64,000 nt of DNA from the NCBI GenBank assembly GCA_037501455.1, contig CM074858.1:41537001-41601000 (forward strand), written 5' to 3'. Positions 12,089 through 25,000 of the stretch are shown here, one piece after another; position 1 is the first letter of the stretch, and every line of letters begins with the position of its first letter. Origin of the DNA: Lantana camara. Its lineage: Eukaryota > Streptophyta > Magnoliopsida > Lamiales > Verbenaceae. The notes below the pieces were generated by a model. The model was not told the DNA's origin, did not search any database, and saw only the letters and a list, made by a program, of their open reading frames with translations. A program made the translations under genes and the position numbers.

Positions 12089-12286
12089 CCTGTCCAAGAA
12101 AAACTGAGATGCATGCTATTTTCAGTCCATGCATGCAAGTACAATTAATTCGATCAAAATTCAAAATTTAAAACAATGCATATGCAACACATTGACAAGT
12201 TGTTCCTAAAGCCGAACGACTTAACCGACTCAACACGGCACGAGAGCCCGGGTTTTGCAACCCTAAGCTCTGATACCTCATAAGGA
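12089..12286 (-). promoter_or_regulatory. Element A leader with primer binding site and hairpin
   Basis: The untranslated leader between 5' LTR and gag. The primer site at 12267-12278 reads AGGTATCAGAGC on the minus strand, 11 of 12 bases of the initiator methionine tRNA site. Just downstream (plus 12250-12263) the RNA would fold as GGGTT-GCAA-AACCC. The stretch after it (about 12210-12248) resembles the leaders of B, C, E, G and H. The last bases before gag (TTTTTCTTGGACAG) look like a 3' splice site. Confidence 0.85.
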
Positions 12287-13908
12287 TGTAGCACCCGAGC
12301 GTAAGGTACCACATTCCCCGCACCGAGACCCGACCCCTATATGAAATGGAAGTCCATACACGTGCCAAATCCACGGCGAACGGGGACACAACACACACGC
12401 TATGCTAGGCGGGACTAACCCTTAAACCATTCAAACTCAAGACAACATAAAATCAGAGTTAAAATAAAACGCGGAAGCAAGAACGACATACAATATATAC
12501 AATGAGCTACCTAGCTCCAAAATAGATATACAAAACTATACAGGTATTCAATGGCCACACGGCCTACAAGATCATAACGCTCCATACTATAATCATACAG
12601 AAAATAGCACTAAGAGTATGAGATGCTGAAAAGAAGTGCTAAACATAAATGCAAGACCTAGACGACTTGTATTCCCGCCTAGCACTCCTATACCTGCACA
12701 AAACAACTGAAAACAAATCGGGTTCAGTCTATACGAGACTGGTGGGTATAAAACGGGGCATAAGATATAATATTGCAGAAATTAGGCACATACATGCAAG
12801 CCCTAATCCCGTGTGAAGTTTGATAAGCATTTCCCAAGTGGTTAAAACAAAAGAAAACATCAACGGGATTACGACGTTCACATTCATTCATAATTATTCA
12901 TAAGGGTTTATGGCCCGACGAGTGGGCGTGCACAATCTCCAACCTACACCTCATGTAATCATAATCAATTATTCATTCATTATCATACATATCTTTTGTG
13001 CTCATACATATCATGATCATAATCATTCATATACACCTTCTTCCTCCGGGTGGTGGACAGGTTTGCATGGCCCGACCACCAAATCATATCAATGTGGCTA
13101 TGAGCTTCATGAGTTCTCAAAGCCCGATTAGCGTTTCCTCGTCAAAACTCCTTGACGAGGTCCGTTTCGCCGTAGTTTGGTTAGGACTAGTACATGGGAT
13201 CCCCGTCAGCCCTTGCTTCCTCGGTTAGCCACATGTACTAAGTCCCGGGGCCCACACAATCATAATCATGTCTCGCCAAAACATAAGGTAGGGTTTCATA
13301 ATTAAAAAGGGTCATACGTTTGAAATCATTTACATTACACAAAACGACTCGATTTATATAATATTCTAATTTTGGCATAAATCTTGCACATAAGGGATAT
13401 ATAGGGTTATTTTAACTGTTAGAAGAAAACCCACCTTTTCAAAGCAAAAGAAAGGCACAAGCGTCTCAATGCTCGCCCTCGTCTCCGACCAAACCCGAAT
13501 CTGTGCAAAAGAAAAGGTAAGAGACTCAATGACCACATATGACGCTCGGCAATGAAGTGAATGTGACATGAATGCATAAAAGGTCATATTATATCATGAA
13601 AATGTTCATGTGCACTATTAAAGAATTTAAAGCACATAATCCTACCATTCGTTCATACCTTTCATTCAAATTCATAAATTCATATTTCATATTAATTAAT
13701 ATAACAATAAATAAAACTTTCAATCAATAATCGGTAAATTAAATACGCGAAATAGTGATCAATTACTTTCAAAAATTGAATTAAATCAAATAATATTTAA
13801 AATATATAATAAATATAAAATAAATATATAATAAACAGATATATATGTATATATATAATAAATATATATGCACGTAGAATATCATGCATGCATAATTATA
13901 ACATATAT

Positions 13909-13968
<60 letters not shown>

Positions 13969-15881
13969 CATTACCATGCATGCACACACACAAATATATA
14001 TATATAATATACATACATGCATGCAATTAACACTACAAAGCCATGCACACACAATCACATAGCCATCCATGCACAACAACACACACAGCACATATATATA
14101 TATACAACATCATATACATGCATGCAACCCAGGAAAAAAAAACGCAGACAAGAGTTGGGAAGAACAAGGTGACACCCCCGTGTCACCACCCAAGCACAAA
14201 CCGAGACAGCCCCGTGTTCCGGTACAGAAATTCCAGCCCAACTGGCACCCCCGTTACACGCTGGAAAGAAGAAAAATGACACACTCGTGTCTCGCCTGCA
14301 ACAACCCCTGTTTTGACAGCAAAATGGCGCAGAAAAAGGGCAGCAATTCCAGCATGAAATGCAAGCAAAATATGCAACAATATAAGGCATGAATTACAAC
14401 AAGAATTCAGCCACAACACATACAACAAAGCCATGAAATTAACAGCAAAAAGCAAGGAGGAAACACAGCAGTTTTTTACAGCAAAAATCAGTTCAAAAAA
14501 CAGAGCAAAGGTCCCGAAAAACAGGGCATGAAGGATTCTCTTCATCTCCACATATCCATATCAGTTTAGGCCATCAAATACTCAGTCAAGAAACCCAAAT
14601 TCAACATATAATTCAGTCCCAAAAGAGCTCAACCCTGTACAGCAGTCATACGTGCCATTACATGAAAGTTCTCTCAAAGTACCATAAATGATATCTCATT
14701 AATACTTCAACCACCATGAAATCAATGATCATAAATGATATGAGGATGTCAAAATAATCATTCTCAAGCTTGGAATCAATCAAAACCATCAAGAATTGAA
14801 TAAGATCATCAAATTGGCTCAAAACGTACCCTTCCGAAAACAGCCCATAACCTCATGAAACCATGCCCAAATATGGGAATGAAAGGATGAAAATGATCAA
14901 GAATGAACATATATTACATCCCTAAGCTTATGTTGTTGATTGGATGAAGATTGGATGAGATTTGACCTCCAAAATCTCTAAGGAATGTAGGGTTACGGGA
15001 CTGACTGTAATTCCAAAGCCTTTGGCTGATATTTGGGGATTGTGTGAGGATTGGTTTGGTTAGGGCACGATATATCAAGTTAGGTGGTTGAGTTAGGGGT
15101 CAATAGAATCAAACCATGGTTAATTTGGTTAAAGTTTGGATAAGATATGGTTATTTTAGTGCAGCAAGGTTAGTTTGGTCGTCGTTTCGTTTTTCGGTTG
15201 GCTTTCGGAGGTTCAAATGACTTTGGAAAAATACAAGGCTAAGTTTAATAAACTCGAATTTTCGTTAAGAGTTCAGCGGAGTTGACGGAACTCGAATCTG
15301 AGTTCCCGAGCTCAAGATATTAAATACGGAACCAAGGGTACGCTAAGTGCTCGTTAGCCCCCGATTTGGTTCCACGATTCAAATTAAATTCGTTAACATA
15401 TCAAATAAATTCGAAAACATAAACCGAGCATATAGGCATGTTCATAACACATGTATTTACGACATACTACGATTTCACGGCATTTCGATATCATTTCATA
15501 TAAGAACGAAGCACAAAATAAACAACGAAGCTCATATTCATGCAATTCATGCACATATTCATTAAAATTCATGCATTATAAAATTAAACCAAATAAATTA
15601 ATTCTAATATTAAATAAAATTAAAGTCAATGTAATTAATTAATTAAAGCATGGTTAATTAGCATTAATCAATACATTAATAATAAAATAAATAAACATAT
15701 ACATATATATACTTAAAATACGAAATATTTTAAAATAATAATAAATTAAAATAAAATATAATAAAATAAAATATTAACAATTTATAATAAAATTAAATAT
15801 AAAACACGTATAACAATTAATTCGCGCAAATTGGTAAACACATACGTCGTACCTTTACGTCCGAAAAGTCGGGGCGTTACA
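12287..15881 (-). repeat. 5' LTR of element A (3595 bp)
   Basis: A direct repeat of 249-3804 in the same orientation, differing mainly by small changes in AT runs. On the minus strand it begins TGTAACGCCCCGAC (plus 15881) and ends GGGTGCTACA (12287). Hairpin CAGTCT-ATACG-AGACTG is at 12725-12741: the loop differs from the other LTR copy but the stem is unchanged. The inverted-repeat cluster is at 14168-14291. In the family this LTR carries the promoter; I could not place a TATA box because AT runs are too common. Confidence 0.95.
14168..14291. repeat. Inverted-repeat cluster in 5' LTR of A
   Basis: GGTGACAC (14168-14175), CCCC, GTGTCACC (14180-14187) is perfect. The last unit GACAC (14278-14282), ACTC, GTGTC (14287-14291) has a changed loop but intact arms. 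The second unit (about 14203-14217) has decayed to GACAG...GTGTT. Confidence 0.83.
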
Positions 15882-17669
15882 TACCCCACTTCCAATAAGG
15901 CACCAAACTGAATCTTCAATTCTTTCAATTCTGCCGGAGCCATCCGATACAGAGTCTTAGAATACGGCTCTGCATTCGGATACAAATCAATCACAAATTA
16001 TATTTCTCTATCCCGCGGCAACGAGTGAAGTAACTCCGGAAATACCTTGGGAAACTCCTTAACAACTTCTGTTTCTTCTAATTTCACCTGATCCTTAGGC
16101 TGATTAAGAATATAGGCTATGAATCCCATAGCCCCATCACGAACCAATTTCTGAGCTTCAGAGAAGGATAATAGAGGTACCGTTTTAGAACTCCAACCCG
16201 TAACAACTTCTGAACCCAACTGAACTCTCTCGGCCCGACAATCCACGGTAGCACAATGCTTGAATAACCAATCCATTCCGAAGATAGAACTATAGCGAGA
16301 CATCGGCAATTCAATGAAATCCGTCGAGAAAACCCGACCCTCAATAGTCATCGGCACCTCTCTAAAAACCCGATTAGTTTCTACACTACCACCAAAAGGA
16401 GTACTAACAACATAGCATGCAGAAGAGAAAGTAACACACAAAGGCAATTTCATAGACATATCACGAGAAATAAAGGAGTGGGTGGCTCCCGGATCAAACA
16501 GAGTATGTATGTCGATGCCATAAATGCAAATGTTACCTTCATCAACTGTTGCAGGGTCCACGTCTGCATCCACTTCTTCTCCTTCCAAAGCATAAGCACA
16601 GGCTCGAATTAACGGCCTCTGACCCCCGGCAGGCTGATCCAGACGATCCGGACAAGTGTCCACCCAATGATCGGCACTCCCGCATATCAAACATAACTCG
16701 AGGCATCTCCTACAATTATCATAATGATGAGTGGGTTGCCCGCAGAAGGAACACTTGGGTTTCTCGGGTGGTGGTGGCAAAGTAGGAGGCTGAGGAGCCT
16801 TCTGGATCGGTCCCGGTTGTTTAAACTTCTTTACGGGCCCTCAAGTTGTGGAGGAACTGTAGCATAAGTGATTGGCCTCTTGCCCATGTTATAACCCGGT
16901 TTTGACCCGGAACCTGAACCCTGGTCCGATCTATAAGTAGATCTCCTTGCATTGACTGAATCATCATCCTTTAAAGCCTTTGAGGTAGCTTTCTTCCAAG
17001 TACTAGTGTTAACTACTTCAATTGTTGATCGAATATCCGCCCTCAACCCTTGCACGAACTGCATAGCCTTGTGAAAGTCGTCACTTGCAATGTTAGGAGC
17101 ATACTTGGATAACCTCTCAAACTTGGTTATATACTCCGCAACCGATCTCCCACCTTGTTTAAGTTCTGTAAATTCTCTAAATCTTCAAGTACGAGAAGAG
17201 GGTGGAATAAATTTATTCTTGAATTCCCTTACAAAGACTTCCCACTTAACTTTCTCCTCGGCGGCATCTAGCACAATTTTAGAACTCTCCCACCATGAAT
17301 AAGCTTCCCCATGACTTAAAGTAAGTGTGTACCGAGCCTTTTCTCTAGATTCACAAGGGATGAGATTCCAAATCCTTTCAACTTCCTTAAGCCATTGCTC
17401 GGCTTGTATATCATTTCCTTAAGCCATTCCAAATCTCGGTGGATGTTGATTCTCAAATTCCCATAGAATAGCTGAAATTGGTGCCTGTTGTGGTGGAGGA
17501 ATTGGTAGTGCTGGAGGCACATAATCTCGCAACCTCTGATCTATTAACTGAACCATAGAATTCAAGAAATCCTGAGGTTGAGCTTGAGGGGTGGAGGTGG
17601 AGGAGAATGATAATGGCGATGATGCCTATGTCTCGGAGAATGTTCTCTACGAGGTCTTCCATGAGGCAT
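15882..17669 (-). pseudogene. gag: Element B gag, protease and start of RT
   Basis: Minus-strand polyprotein of the element hosting A. It starts at ATG 17667-17669 (MPHGRPRREH), as in element A. Early gag has a stop near 17565 and shifted frames (fragments at 17316-17522 and 16831-17064). From 16780 a 260-residue open stretch holds two intact zinc knuckles (CSFCGQPTHHYDNC and CLICGSADHWVDTC), then protease with DPGATHSF and the GMDWL region. It stops at a TAA (15998-16000), and the RT N-terminal region continues below it to 15887, ending at the A insertion. The matching RT part is at 1-248. Degraded by at least one stop, several frameshifts and A. Confidence 0.9.
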
Positions 17670-17864
17670 CCTGAAATTCAAACACTGTCCATGCATGTCG
17701 GACTAACAAGTGCAATAAAACTCATAATACACATAAATCACATAATTCACTTAATTCAAGTAGTTCAAATAACCCCAAATAAATTCAAATAGAATGCAAG
17801 ACTTGCAATTAATCAAATAATCCTATGTCGTATGACCTAGACTCACAACACACGACACTAGAGC

Positions 17865-17902
17865 CTCGGTTTTTGCAACCGAGCTCTGATACCACCTAAG
17901 GA
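17865..17902 (-). promoter_or_regulatory. Element B primer binding site and leader hairpin
   Basis: Plus 17883-17894 is the exact complement of TGGTATCAGAGC, the initiator methionine tRNA site, 8 bases from the LTR end. Overlapping it by one base, plus 17865-17883 gives RNA CUCGGUU-GCAAA-AACCGAG, a perfect 7-bp stem. The leader continues to about 17670 without other recognisable signals except a TTTCAG before the gag ATG. Confidence 0.9.
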
Positions 17903-20518
17903 TGTAGCACCCGGAACACTAGGTAGCCACATCCCCAGCACTATAGTTCAATCCACATATGGAACGAACACCCATACTTGAATCAAGCCTATAGCGAACG
18001 GGAGACACTAAAGACAATAACTCACAAGTTAGGCGGGGCTAACCCTCAATTAAATACCAACATATATGCAATAGAATGGAAGCATAGTAGTATACATGCA
18101 ATCCATTATCCATCGTTGATTCCCAAAACAATAACTCCATATACATATCAATACATTATCATCTCTCAAAATTCCATAAACATGCCAATATTTTGCAAGT
18201 ATATGTCATAATATATACATAGATACCCAAAACACTTCATGTGAGCTTTTAATGTATCCATAATATACACGAAATATGAGAATGACAATGCTAGACCCAA
18301 AAGAAGCAAAAGTCGACTCAATCCCGCCTAGAACTCAACCTACAATACCTGAAAATGTGAGGTGTCAGTCTATGAAAGACTGAGTGAGGGGTTTATAATT
18401 TAAAAGAGTAACTATCATGCAAGCTATAATCTCGGGTAAGATTTTATAAAAGGAAACAATATAAGTTCAAGAATAAGATAGGTCTCGCCCGAGATTACAA
18501 CTAAACTATTTGCAATTCAATCAATTCAGTTCAATCAATCTATGGCCCGGTGTGAGGGCAATTCTCCAACCTTTCTCCGACTGTGTACAATATTTCAATT
18601 TAAATGATTAAGTGATCAAGCAATCAATTTCCGTGCACAATTAGCAGTTTCAATAACTCCTTCCTCCGGGTGATGGGGGATTGCAAGGCCCCGCCATCCA
18701 ATCAGTGTGAGTATAGGATTCATGATTCCCTATAGCCGGAACTCCTTCCTCCACTAATGATTCAGGGGTCATCCCAACAATGTGAGGATAGTACAAGAGT
18801 TGCCCGTTAGCCCAAACTTTCCCAGTTGGCTCAATACACTACCCTCGGGCCCACAGTGAACAATATACTCACCAAATCAATTAATTTAGACGATCAATCG
18901 GTCAATCAATCAATCGGTACAATTCGGTAATTCAATTGAAGATCAATAAAGTTTTGGAAACCATAGATATATATAGATACATTTCGGTCTAATGTTCACA
19001 TAGGGTTGTAGGGTTCTTTATATCTAGGAGTAACCTCGCCTTTACCGACCAAAAGAAATAAGGAAACACCCTATGGAGCGTGCTCCTCGTCTCCTGGAAT
19101 GTGATCTGTGTAACAAGGGCAAGTGTACGTAAGACTCGACTTTCATGAACCATTCAAGATGAACGGCATGTTCCAATAATGCCAATCACACAATTACAAT
19201 CAATAAATATTATAGACATATTCAATATATCAAGGAATGTAGCAAGCGATCAAGTAACCAAGGTATAATCAAAGTATGAAAATATTACACAAACCTCCCC
19301 TATGGAGTTTAAGCATGAAATCACCTAACACCTATGATACACATAAGTTAGCACATTATATGGTATAGCAACGAAGTGTACATGCCGGAAATGAACAAAG
19401 AAAATCGTGCAAATTAAGTTTAAAATTGACATTTTTATGCAGAAAATGCAGGGGTCGCGGGTGCGACCAATTTTGTTCACAAAACGGTCGCGGGTGCGAC
19501 CTGAAATCCTGCTAGAACTGTGAGTGGGTCACGGGCGCGACGAATTTTACTCTGTTTTTGGTCGCGGTCGCGACCTGCTACGCAGCAGTAACAAAACAGG
19601 GCAAACACAGGGGAAACGAGCCAAAAACCTTACAAAACCACAAGAAATGCAATTTGACTACATAACAAATACTCAAAAACATCTATTACATATTATGCTA
19701 CACTTATCATCAACTAAACCATGAAATATACATCAACTCATCAAAAATCCATCACCAAAACCCCATATATATTCATGTTTCCAACTTCCACATAATTCAA
19801 TATTTTCATGCAAGCATTCAATCCTTTATATCATAATCATGCTTCTAGTCATAAATACACAAGAATTCATCATTTAATCCATAAATCCAACTTAATCATT
19901 ATTCAAGAGATTCATACAATTCTCAAGTTATTGCTTGAAATGAAAGAAATATGAGATAAAATGGTAGTATGATGATGATGATGATCCTAGCTCCACAATT
20001 CCTTCAAATTCTAGCTTGAATTATGAGATGAAATTCTCCTTCTCTTCCTTGGTGTAAAAATCGGTCTTGAGTGTGTGTGTGAGTGTATGTGATTCTTATC
20101 TCTTGGATGAATATAGAATATGATGGAATGAAATGGAAGAGTTAGATGATATATCAAAGCCTTGCATGAATATGTGTGATTCATTACATTTTGTACATAA
20201 GTCCCTAAGCTATTTAAATTCATGCAATCAAGTTTCATCTCTACACATAAGATCAATTAAATCCCTTTCAAGTTATGGAATTAGGTATACAAATTTACAC
20301 TAAGGATTAATTAAGGACATATAGTGCAATTAGGTCTCATATATCAATTAGTTCATATAATTTATATTAATGAAAATTATACGAATACATGAAGGTATAA
20401 TGCATATATTACGATGAAAGTTATAAATAAATGAATGAAATTATTAAATTAAATCTCCCAACTCCCGAAGACCCGCTCGTGGCGTACTTACCTGAACTTC
20501 CGAAATTGGGGCATTACA
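17903..20518 (-). repeat. 5' LTR of element B (2616 bp)
   Basis: On the minus strand it starts TGTAATGCCCCAAT and ends GGGTGCTACA next to the primer site. It is shorter than the other LTRs and clearly different in sequence, yet it has the same landmarks: hairpin CAGTCT-ATGAA-AGACTG (18366-18382), a GC-rich core (about 18660-18860) and a cluster of GGTCGC/GCGACC inverted repeats (19453-19575). The partner LTR lies left of the window, so the TSD (expected GAGTG, 20519-20523) cannot be checked. Confidence 0.9.
19453..19575. repeat. Inverted-repeat cluster in LTR B
   Basis: GGTCGC-GGGT-GCGACC occurs twice without change (19453-19468 and 19486-19501). A decayed GTCACGGGCGCGAC unit is near 19528, and GGTCGCG-GT-CGCGACC (19560-19575) has a 7-bp stem. 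The units sit 20-45 bp apart. Confidence 0.9.
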
Positions 20519-20776
20519 GAGTGTTACTTTTGAACGGTTTTATGGAAAATTTGTTGCTCCTTTGCAACTGGTCTTGTTGGTTAAAGTTTGGTATGGTTGC
20601 TACTCTGTTTTTTTCTACGTCTTGCTGTTGGTTTGAGTAGGGCGCGACCGGGATCGAACCAAGAGTAAACTTGGTAGCGGCCATGACTCACTCTTACATT
20701 TTGGTCCGAACTTCAGGTCCCGTCCGTGACCTGAATTACATGCATTTCATGTTACGGTCGCAACTCAAATTTAGCC
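20519..20776. other. Relic between elements B and D
   Basis: 258 bp with no open frame. Short GC-rich, self-complementary phrases (GGTCCCG..CGTGACC, GGGCGCGACC, GGTCGCAACT) in an AT-rich setting resemble the inverted-repeat part of LTR B. I infer a fragment of another long LTR that served as target for both B and D, but cannot prove it. Confidence 0.45.
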
Positions 20777-22086
20777 TGTAACGCCCCGATATTTCGGCCG
20801 TATAGGTATGACGTATGTGTTTACCAATTTGCGCGAATTAATTATTTATAAATATTTTATATATCTAATTTATAATTAATTGTAATTAAGTGTTTAATTC
20901 TTATTAAATTATTTTGTTATATTTCATTAAAAATGGTTTATTTTATTTTATAAATATTTCAATTATTTGAATTTTTAATTTAATTGAATTGTCGAACTAT
21001 ATGCACATGTGTGACATGTTTGAGTGTCGTTCCTATTCGAATTGAATTCGCAATTTCTTGAAAATTTAGTATGTTGTACATTTATGTGTTGTGAACATGT
21101 CCATATGCTCATTTCATGTTTTCGATCTCTTTTGGCGTGGTAACGAATTTATTTCGAGTTGTGGAACCAAATCGGGGACTAACGGGCAATTAACGCACCC
21201 TTGGTTCAATATGTGATATCTTGAGCTCGGAATCTCGGAATCGAGTTCCCTCAACTTGACTGGACTCGTATCGATGATTCGGTTCTAATGAACTTAGCCT
21301 CATATTTTTCTAAGCCTATTTGAACCCCCCGAAATTCAACCGAAAAACGAATCGGCCGCAAAACTGCCACACTTTACCATTTTAATCATAACTCTTACCA
21401 TACTTGACCAAATTAACTTTGGTTAGACTCTTTGGAACCCTAGTTCAGCCCACTATCAGCCCTCAGTCTTTTCTAACCGAACCACACTTCACACACAAGA
21501 GAAAAACTCAGCCAAAGTTCCAGCTTTCGGTCCCATTCTCGCTACCCCCACAACCCTTGAGAATTTTGGGCTCTAATCTCTTCCTACCTTCAATCAATTC
21601 AAGAGGTGAGTTTAGGATTGTAATATACATTCATTTTTGGTCATTTTAAGCCATGCATCCCTAATTTTGAGCTAGTTCTCATGGAGTTTGAAGATATGAT
21701 TGAATAGTTAGGTTGTAGATGAAATTCTTGATTCCTTTGATTCCATGGAGTTTTTGCTGGATTGAAAGCATGAAAGTGATCACCTTAACTCTCTTATTTC
21801 ATTTATGGACCTGTGTTTTTTGGTAGTTGAAGGTTTAATGAGACGCCATTAATGAATCTTGGAGAATTTGGTTGAAACTTGAAATCATTCTCGTCCCTCA
21901 CATTATGAACTGAACTGCTGCGTTTTGGGACTGAAATTGCTGTCATTTGCTGCTCCTTTTTGCCTTATTTGTTGCTTGTTTGTTGGTCATTTTGTGCATG
22001 ATTTTTCTGCCCTGTTTTGCTTCCTTTTTATGCCCTGTTTCACCTTAAACTAATGCTGTCTGCTGGTCGCCGAGACACTCTCCCCA
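20777..22086 (+). repeat. LTR D, first part
   Basis: Starts TGTAACGCCCCGAT at 20777 and resembles the first third of LTR S (8101 onward), including a conserved phrase with GGAACCAAATCGGGG (about 21161) and GATATCTTGAGCTCGG. It is cut at 22086 by element C inside a GC palindrome and resumes at 52777. Preceding TAGCC (20772-20776) is the expected TSD half; the other half is not in the window. Whether D is a solo LTR or part of a longer element is unknown. Confidence 0.85.
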
Positions 22087-25000
22087 TGTGACACCCCGTA
22101 TTTTTAAATTATTCAACACGTGTGAGTTTGAGATTTAGAACTGTTGAACATGCTTAATTGAATTACGAGACTAAGTAGATTATGTGAATAATTGTCTAAT
22201 TGCTTATGTGATCATTTTAATTGCAATTCCATTTATTAACATATGCATAATTTATACATTTCATCTCATAACATGTTTTCATATATATACCTACATGAAC
22301 TTAAACTAATTTCATAATAGTAATATTTCTATACTACATTCATGAAACATTTATTATATATATACATAATTTCATCCTACACTAATACACTCACACATAC
22401 ATTATATATGTATATATTATCAGAGCACTAAGAATTATATACATATAATATACTTAATATCTAACTGTATACATACATATTATATATCTATAATTACATT
22501 ACATACATTACACACATTATATCATATATACACACTCACACAAGAACATACACTAAATCTCTAACTCACACACACAACACTTGCTTTCATTCTCATCACA
22601 CACACACACTCTTGATTCAAGCAAACAAGAAGAAGAAGGAAAAGAAGTAATTTAGGAGGTATCATCTTCATCATCCTCATCATTTCATTCCTCCATTTCC
22701 TTCATCCCATTTTAAGGTGTGTATATAGATATATGTATATATGTGATGAACTTGGTTATAGGTTAGGGCTTTGTGATTTTATGAATTCCATGAGGTAATA
22801 TGAAGTATTTGTGAAGTTCTTGAGTTGATATATTTATTTATATCTTTTGTTTCATGAAGGTGGGTACATGTATGATCACTTGGAGCTTTAAGTGTTTTCA
22901 TGAATGATTTAATGAATCAAGCATGTTATATTCATTTCCTTGTGGCCTAAATGATACATATGAGACTTACGCATTTTATAAGTTAGTTTTAAGGTGTTTA
23001 TTTGTTGTGGTTTGGTGTTGGAGAGGTTTGGGAGCCATTCCCGTGCGTATACCCTGTTTTTCCCCTATTTTTGCATCCAACGGCTTTCCAAACGGGCATT
23101 TGGACTCCGCGTTCATTCACTAAACGCACGTGTAGCAACCCACTGCCTCACCTGAGGAGCTTCACACGCCCGTTTCTGCTTTTAGACCATTTTTCAAATG
23201 GCCATTTCTCCCTCATACCAGCTCCGATTGACCTGATTTCTAAACCAATAGAAACCTCTTGAAGTCTATAACACTCTCCAATTAGAATCACCACAATATG
23301 ATTACTATTTTGTGAGTTATAACCATTTTAATTTGGTGTCACTACTTTACCGGACATCTGCATTCACCCAACTTCGAGGTTACGCTATTTTCTCCTCACT
23401 TTGAACCACAATCCGAGACATATATCATTTTAAAGGTCTATGTGTCTAATTTTATATCCAATAAAGAAAATCCAATTTTAACTTATAGAACTTAAGATAT
23501 TCTTGTTTTACCACAGCTTGCGCATTTCCAAAAATTGTCCGTTTTTGCCAAACTTCACCAAAACCCCTTATATTGCATTCCTTTCACTTCCTTGGATCCC
23601 ATATGTGACTTGCATGAATTATATTATTGCTTAATTTATAATTATGTTATTATTTGAAACTCTTTGATCTTTAATTGTTTAAAATTGATTGTTACCTCCA
23701 TGCCTTACATGAAATGAATTCATTTGATTAAATGGCATGAATACATGACCTCTTTGAGTTTAATTGCATCTATTATATGTTAATTGAATGTTACAAATGG
23801 TATATCACCTCATACCAATTCCGTGCGTCTTATTTGGTCTCATATTGAGTCGTTTTCTCACGAGTACACATTGTTTCCCTTCTTGTACAGTTTATCTCCA
23901 GGGTAGAGATATCATGGTCAAATAGGTACCCGGTATAACTCGTATCCTTGTTTCGTCGTCGTCCAGGTGAGGGTGTTTTCGTTCTAGTTACGTATCAAAC
24001 CCAACAACCTTTTGATGACAAGTTTTAGCCAAAACCCTAATGTATATATATCTATTATTTTCAATGTGAAGTCATCGAGTAAATAATTATCGAGTAAATC
24101 ACTTTAAAGGATTATGAAATGTATTATGATATCTCATGACTTGATAAAATTTGGAGAGATTATGCACATTGATCATGCACATGTTATTGGGCCCCTGGGA
24201 AATGTGTGAATGGAGACAGGTTCGGCGTCGGGCCGACGTATAGCTGAGTCATTGCACAAAGTACCCATTGAGAATCTCTCACGCTACCATGTAGTGTGGA
24301 AGGTGAGTTATTCTTGAGCCGATGGTTAACCCATCGAAGGAGCGGCTAGGAGTCATGAGCCCCCGTCTCGATATTGTTATTATTAAATAGTTCGGGTCTG
24401 TAGGCCCGAACATTATGGAGGAAGAAGGTTGGATAGTATTTTCAGGATTATGATTATGCACATGTTATTATGGTTATGCAGTGTGCGGGAAGGCCGGGAC
24501 ACGGATTGCCCAAACGCTCATGTCTCATGTTTATGTCTCGCGTATATTAGTACGTATTGCATGATCACGTATTCAAAGTATTATATCATGTTCATTATAC
24601 ACGGTCGGAGTTTGGTTAGAGAATTGTGCACGCTCACTCGTCGAGCCATTATGGTTAATCATGAATTGTGAACTTAAAGGATTTAATTTAAAATAGTCGT
24701 AAAATCCGAGCATTGTTTAGATATTTCCTTGCCCTTCGTGGCAATTAACTTCGAATAAAACCTTGCTCGGGATTCTTGGCTTGCATGTGCATGTTTCTAT
24801 ATATATGTACAGCTCCTGCTCACTTAGTCTTCTAGAGACTGACCCCTCTTTCCCACTTTTTCAGTTTCTTGCAGGTTTTACTAGGCGGAGGTCGAGTTTT
24901 AATTCTCTTGTCGAGTCACTTGTACACTCGAGTGCCATTGTACATTATTATGATTTAATTGTAATTCCTTTATGCATTTGGGCCTGTATGCCAGTGATAA

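Larger units (their letters stand above)
249..15881 (-). mobile_element. Element A: Tekay/Del-type Ty3/gypsy retrotransposon, full length but disabled
   Basis: A complete LTR retrotransposon read on the minus strand. Order along the plus strand: 3' LTR (249-3804), polypurine tract, pol, protease, gag (split by solo LTR S), leader with primer site, and 5' LTR (12287-15881). The TSD is a perfect TACCC at 244-248 and 15882-15886, and joining the flanks restores the RT frame of element B. The two LTRs differ at only about 1-3 bases per 100 in the blocks I compared, so insertion was fairly recent. Gag plus chromodomain-like C-terminus, iMet primer site and LTRs of about 3.6 kb point to the chromovirus Tekay/Del clade (clade is an inference from family knowledge). 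Two nonsense codons late in pol, a frameshift, a TAG between protease and RT, loss of the protease aspartate and the S insertion make it non-functional. Confidence 0.95.

Noticed and set aside
17883..17894. tRNA gene fragment
   Set aside because: Only a 12-base complement of the tRNA 3' end, at the fixed distance from the LTR end. It is the primer binding site.
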